Assembly (NCBI RefSeq): GCF_038069945.1
Contig: NZ_JBBPEV010000002.1
Coordinates: 186,001-250,000 of the forward strand
DNA: 64,000 bases
Reading direction: 5' to 3'
DNA from: Aquabacterium sp. A3
GTDB taxonomy: Bacteria; Pseudomonadota; Gammaproteobacteria; Burkholderiales; Burkholderiaceae_C
Both the position numbers and the translations under genes were made by a program. Under the pieces are notes generated by a model. The model did not search any database. It was not told the origin of the DNA and saw nothing but the letters and a program-made list of their open reading frames with translations. Shown here one piece after another: positions 1-8,399 of this stretch (position 1 is its first letter; each line of letters starts with the position of its first letter).

Positions 1-290
1 ACCTGCACCCGTGCTGGCAGGCACAGGGGCTGGCCAGAGACCGGCTGCGCCTGCCGTGCTTTTGGGCGCAGGCCTGGCACGATGAACGCACCGGCTGCCC
101 GGTGGGCGTGACCCTGCCGGCCTTTGGCGACTTCACGGGCATGTGGCCCGTGCGGCCGCAGGCCCGCGATGGTGTGTGGGTGGTCACGCCCGAGGGCGCG
201 GTGCACGAGGTGCAGGCCCTCTCGGCGCTGAACTCAGCGAGCGCGACGGCGTGCGGCGGCGCTGGCCACCAGCAGTCCGGCGAGGGCTAG
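1..290 (+). CDS. pdeM: PdeM-like ligase-associated DNA-repair phosphoesterase, C-terminal fragment
   Basis: The frame is open from the window edge (first whole codon at base 3) to a TAG at 288-290, so only the last 95 residues are present. Visible motifs are RLRLPCFW, LPAFGDFTG and WVVTPEGAV. In the PdeM metallophosphatase family these form the end of the protein: a conserved LPAFGxFTG loop followed by a short strand. PdeM is usually encoded with a DNA ligase, an Lhr-like helicase and an exonuclease, which would lie to the left. The last 57 bases overlap the 3' end of the opposite-strand PEP-CTERM gene, so the tail after the conserved part (roughly 20 residues) is probably not functionally constrained. 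The metal-binding residues are outside the window. Confidence 0.7.
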   Translation, partial: LHPCWQAQGLARDRLRLPCFWAQAWHDERTGCPVGVTLPAFGDFTGMWPVRPQARDGVWVVTPEGAVHEVQALSALNSASATACGGAGHQQSGEG

Positions 291-1061
291 GCCCCAGGTG
301 CCCGGCTCGGGCACAGCGGCCACCGAAAACTCACCTTGCAGCAACAGTTGGCCACCCAGTTCGGTCATCCCGCTCAGGGCGCGTCCTGGTTCGGTGGTGA
401 AGCCCTGGTAGGCGCTCAAGACCAGGGTGAGCTCATCGCCCACCATGGCCTCAAAGCCCAGGCTGAAGGCCTCAGTGGCATCGGCCGTCCAAAACCCGTT
501 GAAACTCGCCAGCGTGTCACCGCCGCGCAGCACGTCCAGCGTCAAGCCCAGATCGTGTGCGCCGGTCAGCCCGTTGATCAGGGCGTCGGCGGTGCCATCG
601 AACTGCACGTGCACCAACTGTCCAAAGGTTTCGCCCGCATCGCCCGACACGCGCAGGGTCAGCCCGTCGACCGACAGGCTCTGCACCAGGCTGTAAGCGT
701 CCAGCAGGCCTTGGCCAGTGGCCGACCACACGTGGCTGGCGTCCAGCGTCAAGGCGGTGCGTGGGCTGGTGGCGTCCAGCGACACCAGGTGCGTGTGGCC
801 GCCTTCCACGCTCAGTCCGGCGTGCCCTTGCGGGCCGTGGGTCTGGAAGTCGCTCAGCAGCACGGTGCCCGGGGTGCTGTCGTCCGCCAGCGCATCGCTG
901 ACCGAGCGGCTCACGGTTTCGCCATCGACCGTGGCCGACTGCTCGATCACGTCCACGGCGGTGCCGGCGCTCACCAGGTCCAGGCGGGCGGCCTGGGCGC
1001 TGCCCAAGGCGCCCAGCGACACCAGGACGGCCAAGGCCAGGGATTGAGGTTGAGTCATCAT
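234..1061 (-). CDS. PEP-CTERM sorting-domain protein, partner of the 5'-nucleotidase
   Basis: A 275-residue exported protein with an N-terminal signal peptide (hydrophobic LALAVLVSLGALGSAQA core, cleavage near residue 24). The C-terminus is a textbook PEP-CTERM signal: VPEPGTW, a hydrophobic helix, then a basic RRRAR tail. Proteins of this type are processed by an exosortase and displayed at the surface or in exopolysaccharide; no exosortase gene is in this window. The middle is a beta-rich, Asp/Thr/Leu-rich region with no recognisable enzyme motif. The start is ATG-ATG at 1061 with GGAG just upstream; longer in-frame extensions run into the preceding gene and look non-coding. It starts 17 bases after the nucleotidase stop, so the two are almost certainly one operon. 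Function unknown. Confidence 0.85.
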   Translation of the reverse strand: MMTQPQSLALAVLVSLGALGSAQAARLDLVSAGTAVDVIEQSATVDGETVSRSVSDALADDSTPGTVLLSDFQTHGPQGHAGLSVEGGHTHLVSLDATSPRTALTLDASHVWSATGQGLLDAYSLVQSLSVDGLTLRVSGDAGETFGQLVHVQFDGTADALINGLTGAHDLGLTLDVLRGGDTLASFNGFWTADATEAFSLGFEAMVGDELTLVLSAYQGFTTEPGRALSGMTELGGQLLLQGEFSVAAVPEPGTWGLALAGLLVASAAARRRAR

Positions 1062-1078
1062 GAAGATCTCCTGGGCGC

Positions 1079-2995
1079 TCAGGGCAGGCGGGTGATGCGG
1101 TCTTGCGCGCCGGGGGCCACGCCAGAGGGGTTGGCCTGCAGGTAGGCCTCGAAGGCGTCCACGTCCACGGCGCCACCCAGGCGCTGGGTGCCGTCCTTGA
1201 GCACAGTGAAGGCGTCGCCGCCATCGGCCAGGAAGCTGTTGACCGTGACGCGGTAGCTGGCGGAAAGGTCGATGGCAGCGCCATTCAGGGCCATGTGGCT
1301 GACCTTGTTGCCGCAGGCAGCGCTTGCGCTCCACTGGTAGCTGAAGCCGCTGGAGACCTGCAGGATGCGGTCAAAGCCACCCTGGCCCAGGCAGTTGGCA
1401 AACTGCTGCTCCAGCAAGGTCTTGATCTGGTCGCCGCGCAGCGTCATTGTCACCAGCGAGTTGCCGAAGGGTTGCACCGTGAAGGCATCGCCGTAGGTGA
1501 CTTCACCGTGGGGTGCATTGAAGGGCAGGTCGGCGCGGATGCCACCGGGGTTCATGAAAGCCACCACGGCCTCGCCCATGCCGATGTCATTGGTGGCATC
1601 CAGTTGCGCGTCGGCGATCACATCACCCAGGGCCGACTCGCCGGCGCTGTTGGCGCTGCGGCTGATGGCGGCCGTGATGTTGCCGATCACGCGCGCCTTG
1701 GGCACGGCCGCCAGGCTGTCGTAGTGGGCCACCAGGTCGACCAGGGCCGGGTCTTCTTCGGTGTTGGCGCCCGTGCCGGTGGTCAGGATGGTGGCGTTGG
1801 TGCTCAGCACGTCCTTGCTGCTGGTGTCGATCACCACGTCGATGTCACCCAGGTTGCGGGCGTACTGGCCAGACGAGGTCACGCGCACCATCGAGCCGTC
1901 CGATTTGGGCAGCATGCAGTTGTAGGCCTGGTGGGTGTGGCCCGAGATCACCAGGTCCACGGCCGGGTGCAAGCGGCTGACGATGTCGACGATGGGGCCG
2001 GAGATGCTGGGGCAACCGGCGGTGCCGCTGACGGCCACGCCACCTTCATGGATCAGCACGACGATGCCCTGGATGCCTTGGGCCTGCAGCTGCGGCACCA
2101 GGGCATTGACGGTGTCGGCCTCGTCGCCGAACTGCAAACCAGCCACGCCCGAGGGCGACACGATGGTGGGCGTGCCTTCCAGCGTCATGCCGATGAAGGC
2201 CAGCTTGTTGCCCAGGAAGTCCTTGACGCCATAGGCCGGCAGCAGGGTCTCACCCGTGTGGGCGTCGGTCACGTTGGCGGCCAGGAAGTCAAACTCGGCG
2301 CCGGCGAACTGGCCGTCGTCCCGCTTGTCTTGCGCCAGGCCCTGACCCGAGAAGGCATCGGTGGGGTGGTTGCCGCCATGTTGCATGCGCAGCAGTTCGG
2401 TCTTGCCCTCGTCGAACTCGTGGTTGCCCACGGCATTGAAGTCGATGCCGATGCGGTTCATGGCCTCGATGGTGGGCTCGTCCTTGAACAGGGCCGACGT
2501 CAGGGGGCTGGCACCGATCATGTCGCCGGCCGACACCACGGCGTGCAGCGGGTTGGCCGCCTTCAGGGCTTTGATGCGGGTAGAAAAGCGCGCCACGCCC
2601 GGGTTGCTGCTGGAGCCCTCGCCGGCCTTGATGTTGCCGTGGAAGTCATTGAAGGAGATCAGCTTGACCGTCAGCGTGCGGCCCACGCCCGAGGCCTTGG
2701 CCGCACTCATCAGGCGCACGCGCTCGATGGACGTCAGCTTGCGGGTCTTGAGCAGCTCGAACGACACTTGCGAGACATGGCTCAGGAACGCAGCCTGGCT
2801 GCCCCAGGGCGCTTCATCGTTGAAGGCGTCATCCAGCGTTTTGCAGTCGCTGCTGATCACGCGGTTGGCCACCGGGGTGGTGTAGGTGTCGAAGGTGATG
2901 GCGCCCGCGGACGAGCCCACCACACAGGTTTGTGCGGCGGCCAGGCCACCATAAGACATCAGCAAGGCCGCAGCCACGCATCGCAGGGTGAACAT
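1079..2995 (-). CDS. Bifunctional metallophosphatase/5'-nucleotidase (UshA family), periplasmic
   Basis: A 638-residue exported enzyme expected to hydrolyse nucleotides, nucleotide sugars or cyclic nucleotides outside the cytoplasm. The signal peptide ends at AAAQT near residue 22. About 85 residues of unassigned sequence follow, then the calcineurin-like metallophosphatase domain with its ordered metal ligands: FNDFHGN, SAGDMIG, GNHEFDEG and GHTHQ. The C-terminal half is the 5'-nucleotidase substrate domain (NPGGIRADL, QPFGNSLV). The ATG at 2995 has GGAG at a good distance; a TTG two codons upstream is the alternative. The gene is transcribed leftward into the PEP-CTERM gene and diverges from the ATPase gene at 3125. 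The roughly 85-residue insertion between signal and catalytic domain is unusual. Phosphate or purine scavenging is the likely role. Confidence 0.88.
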   Translation of the reverse strand: MFTLRCVAAALLMSYGGLAAAQTCVVGSSAGAITFDTYTTPVANRVISSDCKTLDDAFNDEAPWGSQAAFLSHVSQVSFELLKTRKLTSIERVRLMSAAKASGVGRTLTVKLISFNDFHGNIKAGEGSSSNPGVARFSTRIKALKAANPLHAVVSAGDMIGASPLTSALFKDEPTIEAMNRIGIDFNAVGNHEFDEGKTELLRMQHGGNHPTDAFSGQGLAQDKRDDGQFAGAEFDFLAANVTDAHTGETLLPAYGVKDFLGNKLAFIGMTLEGTPTIVSPSGVAGLQFGDEADTVNALVPQLQAQGIQGIVVLIHEGGVAVSGTAGCPSISGPIVDIVSRLHPAVDLVISGHTHQAYNCMLPKSDGSMVRVTSSGQYARNLGDIDVVIDTSSKDVLSTNATILTTGTGANTEEDPALVDLVAHYDSLAAVPKARVIGNITAAISRSANSAGESALGDVIADAQLDATNDIGMGEAVVAFMNPGGIRADLPFNAPHGEVTYGDAFTVQPFGNSLVTMTLRGDQIKTLLEQQFANCLGQGGFDRILQVSSGFSYQWSASAACGNKVSHMALNGAAIDLSASYRVTVNSFLADGGDAFTVLKDGTQRLGGAVDVDAFEAYLQANPSGVAPGAQDRITRLP

Positions 2996-3124
2996 GAGCA
3001 AACTCCAGAAGTGACAGGGTCAGGATGAAAGCCATCTTGGCCACCCGGTTTGACGCCGCTGTGAAGGCCGGCGCGGCCCCGTGGTCTGTTCGGCATGGCG
3101 CGGCCCTGGCCTACACTTGCCCGC

Positions 3125-4015
3125 ATGAGTGCTGCAGACCCTTCCATGACCGCCCTGCTGGCCCGCGCCGAGCAGGTGCTTTCGCGGCTTGAAGCCGTGT
3201 TACCCCAGCCCTTGCAGGCCCCTGACTGGGGCGCTTCGGTGGCCTTTCGCTATCGCAAGCGCCAGGCCGGGGTCTGGGGGGCGGGTCGGCTGGAGCCGGT
3301 GCGCCATGTGGGCCTGATCCGTTACGACGATCTGCAGGAGATCGACACCCAGAAGGGCCGCTTTGCCCGCAACCTGGCGCAGTTCGTGGCGGGCCGCACG
3401 GCCAACAACGTGCTGCTGTCGGGCGCACGGGGCACGGGCAAGTCGTCGCTGGTGAAGGCGGGCCTGCACGCTCACGCGGCGGAGGGCCTGCGCCTCATCG
3501 AGGTGGACAAGGCCGATCTGGTGGACCTGCCCGACCTCGTGGAGCTGGTGAGCGATCGCTCCGAGCGCTTCATCGTGTTCTGTGATGACCTGAGCTTCGA
3601 CGAAGGCGAGCCCGGCTACAAGGCGCTGAAATCGATGCTGGACGGCACCATCTCGGCGGCGGGTGATAACGTGCTCTTGGTGGCCACCTCCAACCGCCGC
3701 CACCTGCTGCCCGAGTACCACGCCGACAACAAGAGCTACACACGCGGTGATGACGGCGAGCTGCACCCCGGCGAGGTGGTGGAAGAAAAGATTTCGCTGT
3801 CCGAGCGCTTTGGCCTGTGGATCAGCTTCTACCCCTTCAGCCAGGATGAATACCTGGCCGTGGTGGCGCAGTGGCTGACGCACCTGGGCCTGGACGCCGC
3901 AGCCATCGAGGCGGCACGCCCCGAGGCGCTGGTGTGGGCCATTGAGCGGGGCTCGCGCTCGGGCCGCGTGGCCTACCAGTTTGCGCGCCACTGGGCGGGG
4001 GGCGAACATGTCTGA
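3125..4015 (+). CDS. AAA-type ATP-binding protein, DUF815 family
   Basis: A 296-residue cytoplasmic P-loop ATPase. The Walker A motif is GARGTGKSS near residue 113, with Walker B FIVFCDDLSF and the sensor-like VATSNRRHLLP after it; the region EKISLSERFGLWISFYPF is typical of the DUF815/COG2607 family. The biochemical role of the family is not established. The ATG at 3125 was chosen over an upstream in-frame start because it lies where homologues usually begin. The gene overlaps mutT by 8 bases, a pairing I recall as common in Burkholderiales, and so the two are co-translated. Confidence 0.85.
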   Translation: MSAADPSMTALLARAEQVLSRLEAVLPQPLQAPDWGASVAFRYRKRQAGVWGAGRLEPVRHVGLIRYDDLQEIDTQKGRFARNLAQFVAGRTANNVLLSGARGTGKSSLVKAGLHAHAAEGLRLIEVDKADLVDLPDLVELVSDRSERFIVFCDDLSFDEGEPGYKALKSMLDGTISAAGDNVLLVATSNRRHLLPEYHADNKSYTRGDDGELHPGEVVEEKISLSERFGLWISFYPFSQDEYLAVVAQWLTHLGLDAAAIEAARPEALVWAIERGSRSGRVAYQFARHWAGGEHV

Positions 4016-4529
4016 TCGTCCTTCTGATCATTCTTCTGAGCGCAAGTCCTATCACGTCATGGACGCCACCGACCGGCCTCCGGTGGATGTGGCCGTGGGC
4101 GTGCTGATCGAGCGCGATGCCGACGGGCATGAGGCGCGGTTTTTGATGACCTCGCGGCCTCAGGGCAAGGTCTACGCGGGCTACTGGGAATTTCCGGGCG
4201 GCAAGCTGGAGGCTGGCGAGACGGTGGAGCAGGCGCTGAGGCGCGAACTGCACGAAGAAATCGGCATCACCATCGGCGAGGCCCATCCCTGGCAGGTGGA
4301 GTTGATGGACTACCCCCATGCCCGCGTGCGCCTGCACTTTTGCAAGGTGTACGACTGGGTGGGCGACTTCGAGATGAAAGAGGGCCAGCACATGGCCTGG
4401 CAGGGCTTGCCCGTGGACATGGTGCCGGTGCTGCCCGGTACCATCCCCGTGCTGCAGTGGCTGGCGCAAGAGCGTGGCCACACCGGGCCCACCCACCGGC
4501 CCACGCCGCCCGAGCCCGCGACGGCCTGA
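4008..4529 (+). CDS. mutT: Nudix hydrolase, MutT-type 8-oxo-dGTP diphosphatase
   Basis: A 173-residue protein carrying a complete Nudix box (GX5EX7REUXEEXGU), seen from GGKLEAGE through RRELHEEIGI. The Glu residues of REL-HEE bind the catalytic Mg2+. MutT removes 8-oxo-dGTP and so prevents A:T to C:G transversions. The family position (following the DUF815 ATPase) and the WEFPGGK lead-in support MutT over a generic Nudix enzyme. The first 30 residues are polar and precede the domain. The ATG at 4008 overlaps the ATPase stop codon. Confidence 0.87.
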   Translation: MSDRPSDHSSERKSYHVMDATDRPPVDVAVGVLIERDADGHEARFLMTSRPQGKVYAGYWEFPGGKLEAGETVEQALRRELHEEIGITIGEAHPWQVELMDYPHARVRLHFCKVYDWVGDFEMKEGQHMAWQGLPVDMVPVLPGTIPVLQWLAQERGHTGPTHRPTPPEPATA

Positions 4530-4565
4530 TCACGACCCCAGACTCACACGACCGAGGACGACACC

Positions 4566-5444
4566 ATGACCTACCAGACCCTGAGCACCCAGGTGGACGC
4601 CGATGGCGTCATGCTGCTGACGCTGAACCGCCCTGAGCAACTCAATGCCTTCACGGTGGAGATGGCCAACGAACTGGTGGACGCCTTCACCCGCGCCAGC
4701 GACGACGATGCGGTGCGCGCCATCGTGGTGACCGGCGCCGGCAAGGCCTTTTGTGCCGGCATGGACCTGAGCGTTGGCGGCAATGTGTTCGGGCTGGATG
4801 AAAGCCAGCAGCCCACCATGCAGGACATGCAAGAGCGCCTGGACGACCCGGCCATCCACGCCGGTGTGCGTGACACGGGCGGGCGCGTGGTGCTGAGCAT
4901 CTTCAATTGCAAGAAGCCCGTGATCGGTGCCATCAACGGCGCGGCCGTGGGCATCGGGGCCACCATGACCCTGCCCATGGACATCCGCCTCGCGTCCGAG
5001 AAGGCGCGCATCGGCTTTGTGTTCGGCCGCATCGGCATCGTGCCCGAGGCGTGTTCGAGCTGGTTCCTGCCGCGCATCGTGGGCATCTCGCAAGCGCTGG
5101 AGTGGACCTACATGGCCGACATCTTCGACGGCCATGAAGCCCAGCGGGGTGGCCTGGTCAAATGTGTGGTGCCGCCCGAGCAGTTGCTGGACGAGGCCTT
5201 GAAGATCGCACGGCGCATCGCCACCGAGCGTTCGGCCGTGGGCATCGCGTTGACGCGCCAGATGATGTACCGCAACGCGGCCCAACCGCACCCGCTGGCC
5301 GCCCACCAGGTGGATTCGCTGGCCATGTTCTACACCAGCATCGGAGACGGCAAGGAAGGCGTGCAGGCCTTCCTGGACAAGCGCCCTGCCCAGTTCAAGG
5401 GCAAGGCCTCGGAGATGCCGCCGTTTTACCCCTGGTGGGAGTGA
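4566..5444 (+). CDS. Enoyl-CoA hydratase/isomerase (crotonase family)
   Basis: A 292-residue crotonase-fold enzyme. It shows the N-terminal LTLNRPEQLNAF motif, the first oxyanion-hole segment GAGKAFCAGMDL, and the second (AINGAAVGIGATM). The GRIGIVPEACSSWFLPRIVG region carries a Glu where catalytic hydratases have one of their two acids. The exact CoA substrate cannot be told from sequence. It is a single gene 36 bases after mutT, and its last 19 bases overlap the convergent TerC gene. Confidence 0.85.
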   Translation: MTYQTLSTQVDADGVMLLTLNRPEQLNAFTVEMANELVDAFTRASDDDAVRAIVVTGAGKAFCAGMDLSVGGNVFGLDESQQPTMQDMQERLDDPAIHAGVRDTGGRVVLSIFNCKKPVIGAINGAAVGIGATMTLPMDIRLASEKARIGFVFGRIGIVPEACSSWFLPRIVGISQALEWTYMADIFDGHEAQRGGLVKCVVPPEQLLDEALKIARRIATERSAVGIALTRQMMYRNAAQPHPLAAHQVDSLAMFYTSIGDGKEGVQAFLDKRPAQFKGKASEMPPFYPWWE

Positions 5445-6427
5445 GCCACCTCGGGTGGGTCGTGCCGGGTCTTGTACAGCGAGAACAGCACGCCCCCCAG
5501 GATCAGGCCGAAGGTCACACTCAGTGAGAACGCGGGCGGGATCTTGCCGATGATCCCCACCAGGAAGATCTTGGTGCCGATGAACACGAGCACCAGGGCC
5601 AGCGCGTACTTCAGGTAAGCGAAGCGGTGGATCATGGCCGACAGCGCGAAGTACAGCGCACGCAGGCCCAGGATGGCGAAGATGTTGCTGGTATAGACGA
5701 TGAAGGGGTCGGTGGTGATGGCGAAGATCGCCGGCACCGAGTCCACGGCAAACACCAGGTCCACGAATTCGATCAGGCACAGTGCCAGGAACAGGGGCGT
5801 GGCCCAGCGCACCAGCCGGCCCGTTTGCGGGTCGGGTTGGTGCACGAAGAAGTGGTGTCCATGCAGCTCGTCCGTCACCTTCATGCGCTTGCGCAGGAAC
5901 GTCAGGATGGGGTTGCTGTGGATGTCGGGCATGTGGTCTGCAATCAGCCACATCTTGATGCCCGTGAACACCAGAAAGGCGCCGAACAGGTACAGCACCC
6001 AGCTGAACTGGCTGACCAGCGTGGCGCCCAGCCCGATCATGAGGGCGCGCAGCACGATCACGCCCAGGATGCCCCAGAACAGCACGCGGTGCTGGTACTC
6101 GCGCGGGATGGCGAAGTAGCTGAAGATCAGCGCGATGACGAACACGTTGTCCATCGACAGCGATTTTTCGATCATGAAGCCCGTGAGGTACTTCATCCCG
6201 CTGTCGGCGCCCAGGTACCACCACACCCAGGCCCCGAAGAGCAGGGCCATCGTGATGTAGAAGCCCGACAGCAGCAGGCTTTCCTTGACCTCGATGACGT
6301 GATCGTCTTTGTGCAGCACGCCCAGGTCAAAGGCCAGCAGGGCCGCCACGATGCCCATGAAGCTCAGCCAGAGCCAGGCTTCCTTGCCCAGGAAGGGCGT
6401 GTTCAGAATGATCAGCAGAGTGTCCAT
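5426..6427 (-). CDS. TerC/Alx-family integral membrane protein (paralogue 1)
   Basis: A 333-residue protein with about nine hydrophobic segments. TerC-family acidic motifs lie within membranes: FDLGVLHK, MIEKSLSMDNVFV, LRALMIGLGA, and FVDLVFAVDSVPAI followed by SNIFAILGLRAL. Family members (Alx, MeeF/MeeY) are linked to Mn2+ export and to metal loading of exported proteins; tellurite resistance is the historical name only. A second TerC gene lies at 15121-16095. I found no good yybP-ykoY Mn2+ riboswitch in the 209-base leader; instead an inverted repeat covers the start codon (see 6426-6478). The gene ends in a 19-base convergent overlap with the crotonase gene. Confidence 0.87.
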   Translation of the reverse strand: MDTLLIILNTPFLGKEAWLWLSFMGIVAALLAFDLGVLHKDDHVIEVKESLLLSGFYITMALLFGAWVWWYLGADSGMKYLTGFMIEKSLSMDNVFVIALIFSYFAIPREYQHRVLFWGILGVIVLRALMIGLGATLVSQFSWVLYLFGAFLVFTGIKMWLIADHMPDIHSNPILTFLRKRMKVTDELHGHHFFVHQPDPQTGRLVRWATPLFLALCLIEFVDLVFAVDSVPAIFAITTDPFIVYTSNIFAILGLRALYFALSAMIHRFAYLKYALALVLVFIGTKIFLVGIIGKIPPAFSLSVTFGLILGGVLFSLYKTRHDPPEVAHSHQG

Positions 6428-6478
6428 GGGTCAATGTGAAGATGCCATGGGCCTGCACTCTAGACATTTGTGACCCAT
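6426..6478 (-). promoter_or_regulatory. Inverted repeat covering the TerC start codon
   Basis: On the minus strand ATGGGTCACAAATGT (6478-6464) can pair with ACATTGACCCAT (6437-6426), the latter including the first bases of the TerC start codon. One arm has a three-base bulge. No Shine-Dalgarno-like AGGAG is visible before this ATG. A leader hairpin that hides the initiation region would fit metal- or pH-controlled translation as in alx, but this is inference from base pairing only. Confidence 0.35.
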
Positions 6479-6552
6479 TGGAAAATTCGCATGTCCAAGG
6501 CGTTGACTTCGAAAAAACCTGATGATGAATGGGCTGGCCACCGCGCATGGCC

Positions 6553-6581
6553 GAAAAAAAGCCTGGCACGCGGCCAGGCTT
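6553..6581 (-). terminator. Intrinsic terminator of the SWIB gene
   Basis: A 9-bp perfect stem (AAGCCTGGC/GCCAGGCTT) with a five-base loop, followed on the minus strand by a run of T (6560-6554). It lies 56 bases after the SWIB stop codon and separates that gene from TerC. Confidence 0.85.
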
Positions 6582-6636
6582 GGGTGCGGTGAGGGCTCTG
6601 GGCAACGCGTCCGTCACCAGGCCCGCAGGCGCAGCA

Positions 6637-6918
6637 TCACTTGAGGTGTTCGCTCACCAGCTTGGTCAGCTCGAACATCGTGACTTGCGGCTTCTTGAAG
6701 ATGACCTTCAGCTTGTCGTCAGCGTTGATGTTGCGCTTGTTGGCGGCGTCTTGCAGGTTGTGCTTCTTGATGTATTCCCACACCTTCTTGGTCACCTCGG
6801 TGCGCGGCATCGGGGTCGAGCCGATGATGGCGGCCAGATCGGCGCTCGGGGTCAGGGGCTTCAGGAAAGCCGCGTTCGGGGTGCGCTTGGCGGGAGCCGC
6901 CTTCTTCGCAGTTGCCAT
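6637..6918 (-). CDS. SWIB/MDM2-domain protein
   Basis: A 93-residue basic protein: a Lys/Ala-rich N-terminal tail of about 15 residues, then one SWIB fold (residues ~16-92) with FLKPLTPSADLAAIIG, the VTKKVWEYIKKHNLQD helix and the KLKVIF strand. Stand-alone SWIB proteins are widespread in betaproteobacteria and Chlamydiae; in eukaryotes the domain belongs to chromatin remodellers. A DNA- or chromatin-related role in bacteria is presumed, not proven. It is monocistronic, with its own terminator downstream and a 214-base intergenic region shared with the divergent oxidoreductase. Confidence 0.88.
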   Translation of the reverse strand: MATAKKAAPAKRTPNAAFLKPLTPSADLAAIIGSTPMPRTEVTKKVWEYIKKHNLQDAANKRNINADDKLKVIFKKPQVTMFELTKLVSEHLK

Positions 6919-7132
6919 GTGAATTCACTCCATCGATGAAATCGGATCTGATGCGGGCCCGGGCACTGGCTGGTTCACCAGCGTTCCTCTGGGGCGTGCG
7001 TTGTGCATGGTAGCGCCTAATGCGGTTAAATCTGGCTGGTGGCCGCCCTGATCGAGATTTGCGGCGATTTTTTTTGATCTTTTCGGGGTGAATCGGCCAT
7101 GATCGCCCCAGCAACACAACGGAGACACCCTG

Positions 7133-8395
7133 ATGACACCTCAAGCCGTGCTGGCGCAGTCCTTCACCTTGCCCAATGGCGTGGTGGTGAAGAACCGCCT
7201 GTTCAAGTCCGCCATGAGCGAGGCCCTGGGCACGCGCGCGGGGGCTGCGACGCCCGAGCTGGCCCGCTTGTACGGCGCCTGGGCTGATGGAGGCATTGGC
7301 TTGTGTGTGACGGGCAACGTGATGATCGACAAGCGTGCCCTGGGTGAGCCGGGCAATGTGGTGATCGAAAACGACTCGTACATGGCGGAGTTGCAGGCCT
7401 GGGCGCAAGCGGCCACGCGCGATGGCGCCCAATGCTGGGTGCAGCTCAATCACCCGGGCAAGCAGGCGCCCAAGGGCTTGAACAAAGAAAACGTGTCGCC
7501 CTCGGCCGTGCCGTTTCGGCCCGAGATGCAAGCCTTCTTTCCCACCCCGCGCGAGTTGACCGACGCCGAGGTGCGCGAGATCGTGGCGCGCTTTGGCCGT
7601 GCCGCGGGCATCGTCAAGCAGGCCGGCTTCAGTGGGGTGCAGATCCATGGTGCGCATGGCTACCTGGTCAGCCAGTTCTTGTCGCCGCACCACAACCGCC
7701 GCACCGATGACTGGGGCGGCACGCCCGAGAAGCGTCGGCACTTCGTGCTGTCGGTGTTCAACGCCATGCGCGAGGCCGTGGGGCCGAGCTTCCCGATTGG
7801 CATCAAGCTCAATTCGGCCGACTTTCAACGTGGCGGCTTCACGGAAGAGGAGTCGCTGGACACCATCCGTGCGCTGGCCGAGGCCGGCATCGACTTGATC
7901 GAGATATCGGGCGGCACCTACGAGGCGCCGGCCATGACCGGCGTGAAGAACAAGGCCGAGCCGGTGAAAGACAGCACGCGTCAACGCGAGGCGTATTTCC
8001 TGGCGTTTGCCGAGAAGGCCCGCCAGGCCGTGAAGGTGCCCTTGGTGGTGACGGGTGGCTTTCGCTCGCTGGAGGGCATGGCCGAGGCCATCACCAGTGG
8101 CGCCGTGGATTTTGTGGGCATCGCGCGCGCGCTGGCGTTGGAGCCCGACTTGCCCAAGCGCCTGCTGGCGGGCCAGCAGCCCACGCAGGTGGTGCGCCCC
8201 ATCAAGACGGGCATCGGCTTCATCGACAAGATGGGCTTGATGGAGGTGACCTGGTACACCGGTCAGCTCAAGCGCATCGGCAAGGGCGAGGCGCCCAAGC
8301 CGAACGAGTCGGCACTGTGGGTGTTCTTGAAGTTCATGGGCAAGCAGATGGGGCTGGGGCGCAAGAAGAAGCCCACCAAGCTGCGCGCCACCTGA
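7133..8395 (+). CDS. NADH:flavin oxidoreductase, Old Yellow Enzyme family
   Basis: A 420-residue FMN-dependent TIM-barrel oxidoreductase. Recognisable elements are the N-terminal NRLFKSAMSE, the active-site IHGAHGYLVSQFLSPHHNRRTDDWGG block (His/His pair and Tyr), and the phosphate-binding VTGGFRS and VDFVGIARAL motifs. The C-terminal 60 residues extend beyond the barrel (LMEVTWYTGQLKRIG), as in the 2,4-dienoyl-CoA-reductase-like branch, but the Fe-S/FAD domain of the large enzymes is absent. Natural substrate unknown; activated alkenes are expected. Single gene, divergent from the SWIB gene. Confidence 0.88.
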   Translation: MTPQAVLAQSFTLPNGVVVKNRLFKSAMSEALGTRAGAATPELARLYGAWADGGIGLCVTGNVMIDKRALGEPGNVVIENDSYMAELQAWAQAATRDGAQCWVQLNHPGKQAPKGLNKENVSPSAVPFRPEMQAFFPTPRELTDAEVREIVARFGRAAGIVKQAGFSGVQIHGAHGYLVSQFLSPHHNRRTDDWGGTPEKRRHFVLSVFNAMREAVGPSFPIGIKLNSADFQRGGFTEEESLDTIRALAEAGIDLIEISGGTYEAPAMTGVKNKAEPVKDSTRQREAYFLAFAEKARQAVKVPLVVTGGFRSLEGMAEAITSGAVDFVGIARALALEPDLPKRLLAGQQPTQVVRPIKTGIGFIDKMGLMEVTWYTGQLKRIGKGEAPKPNESALWVFLKFMGKQMGLGRKKKPTKLRAT

Positions 8396-8399
8396 GGGC

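Noticed and set aside
1103..3028. Long open frame antisense to the 5'-nucleotidase
   Set aside because: High GC keeps the complementary frame open; the product is His/Gly/Ala/Val-rich with no motif, while the other strand carries all metallophosphatase motifs.
6428..6636. yybP-ykoY (Mn2+) riboswitch ahead of TerC
   Set aside because: No recognisable conserved core; only a simple inverted repeat and the SWIB terminator are seen.
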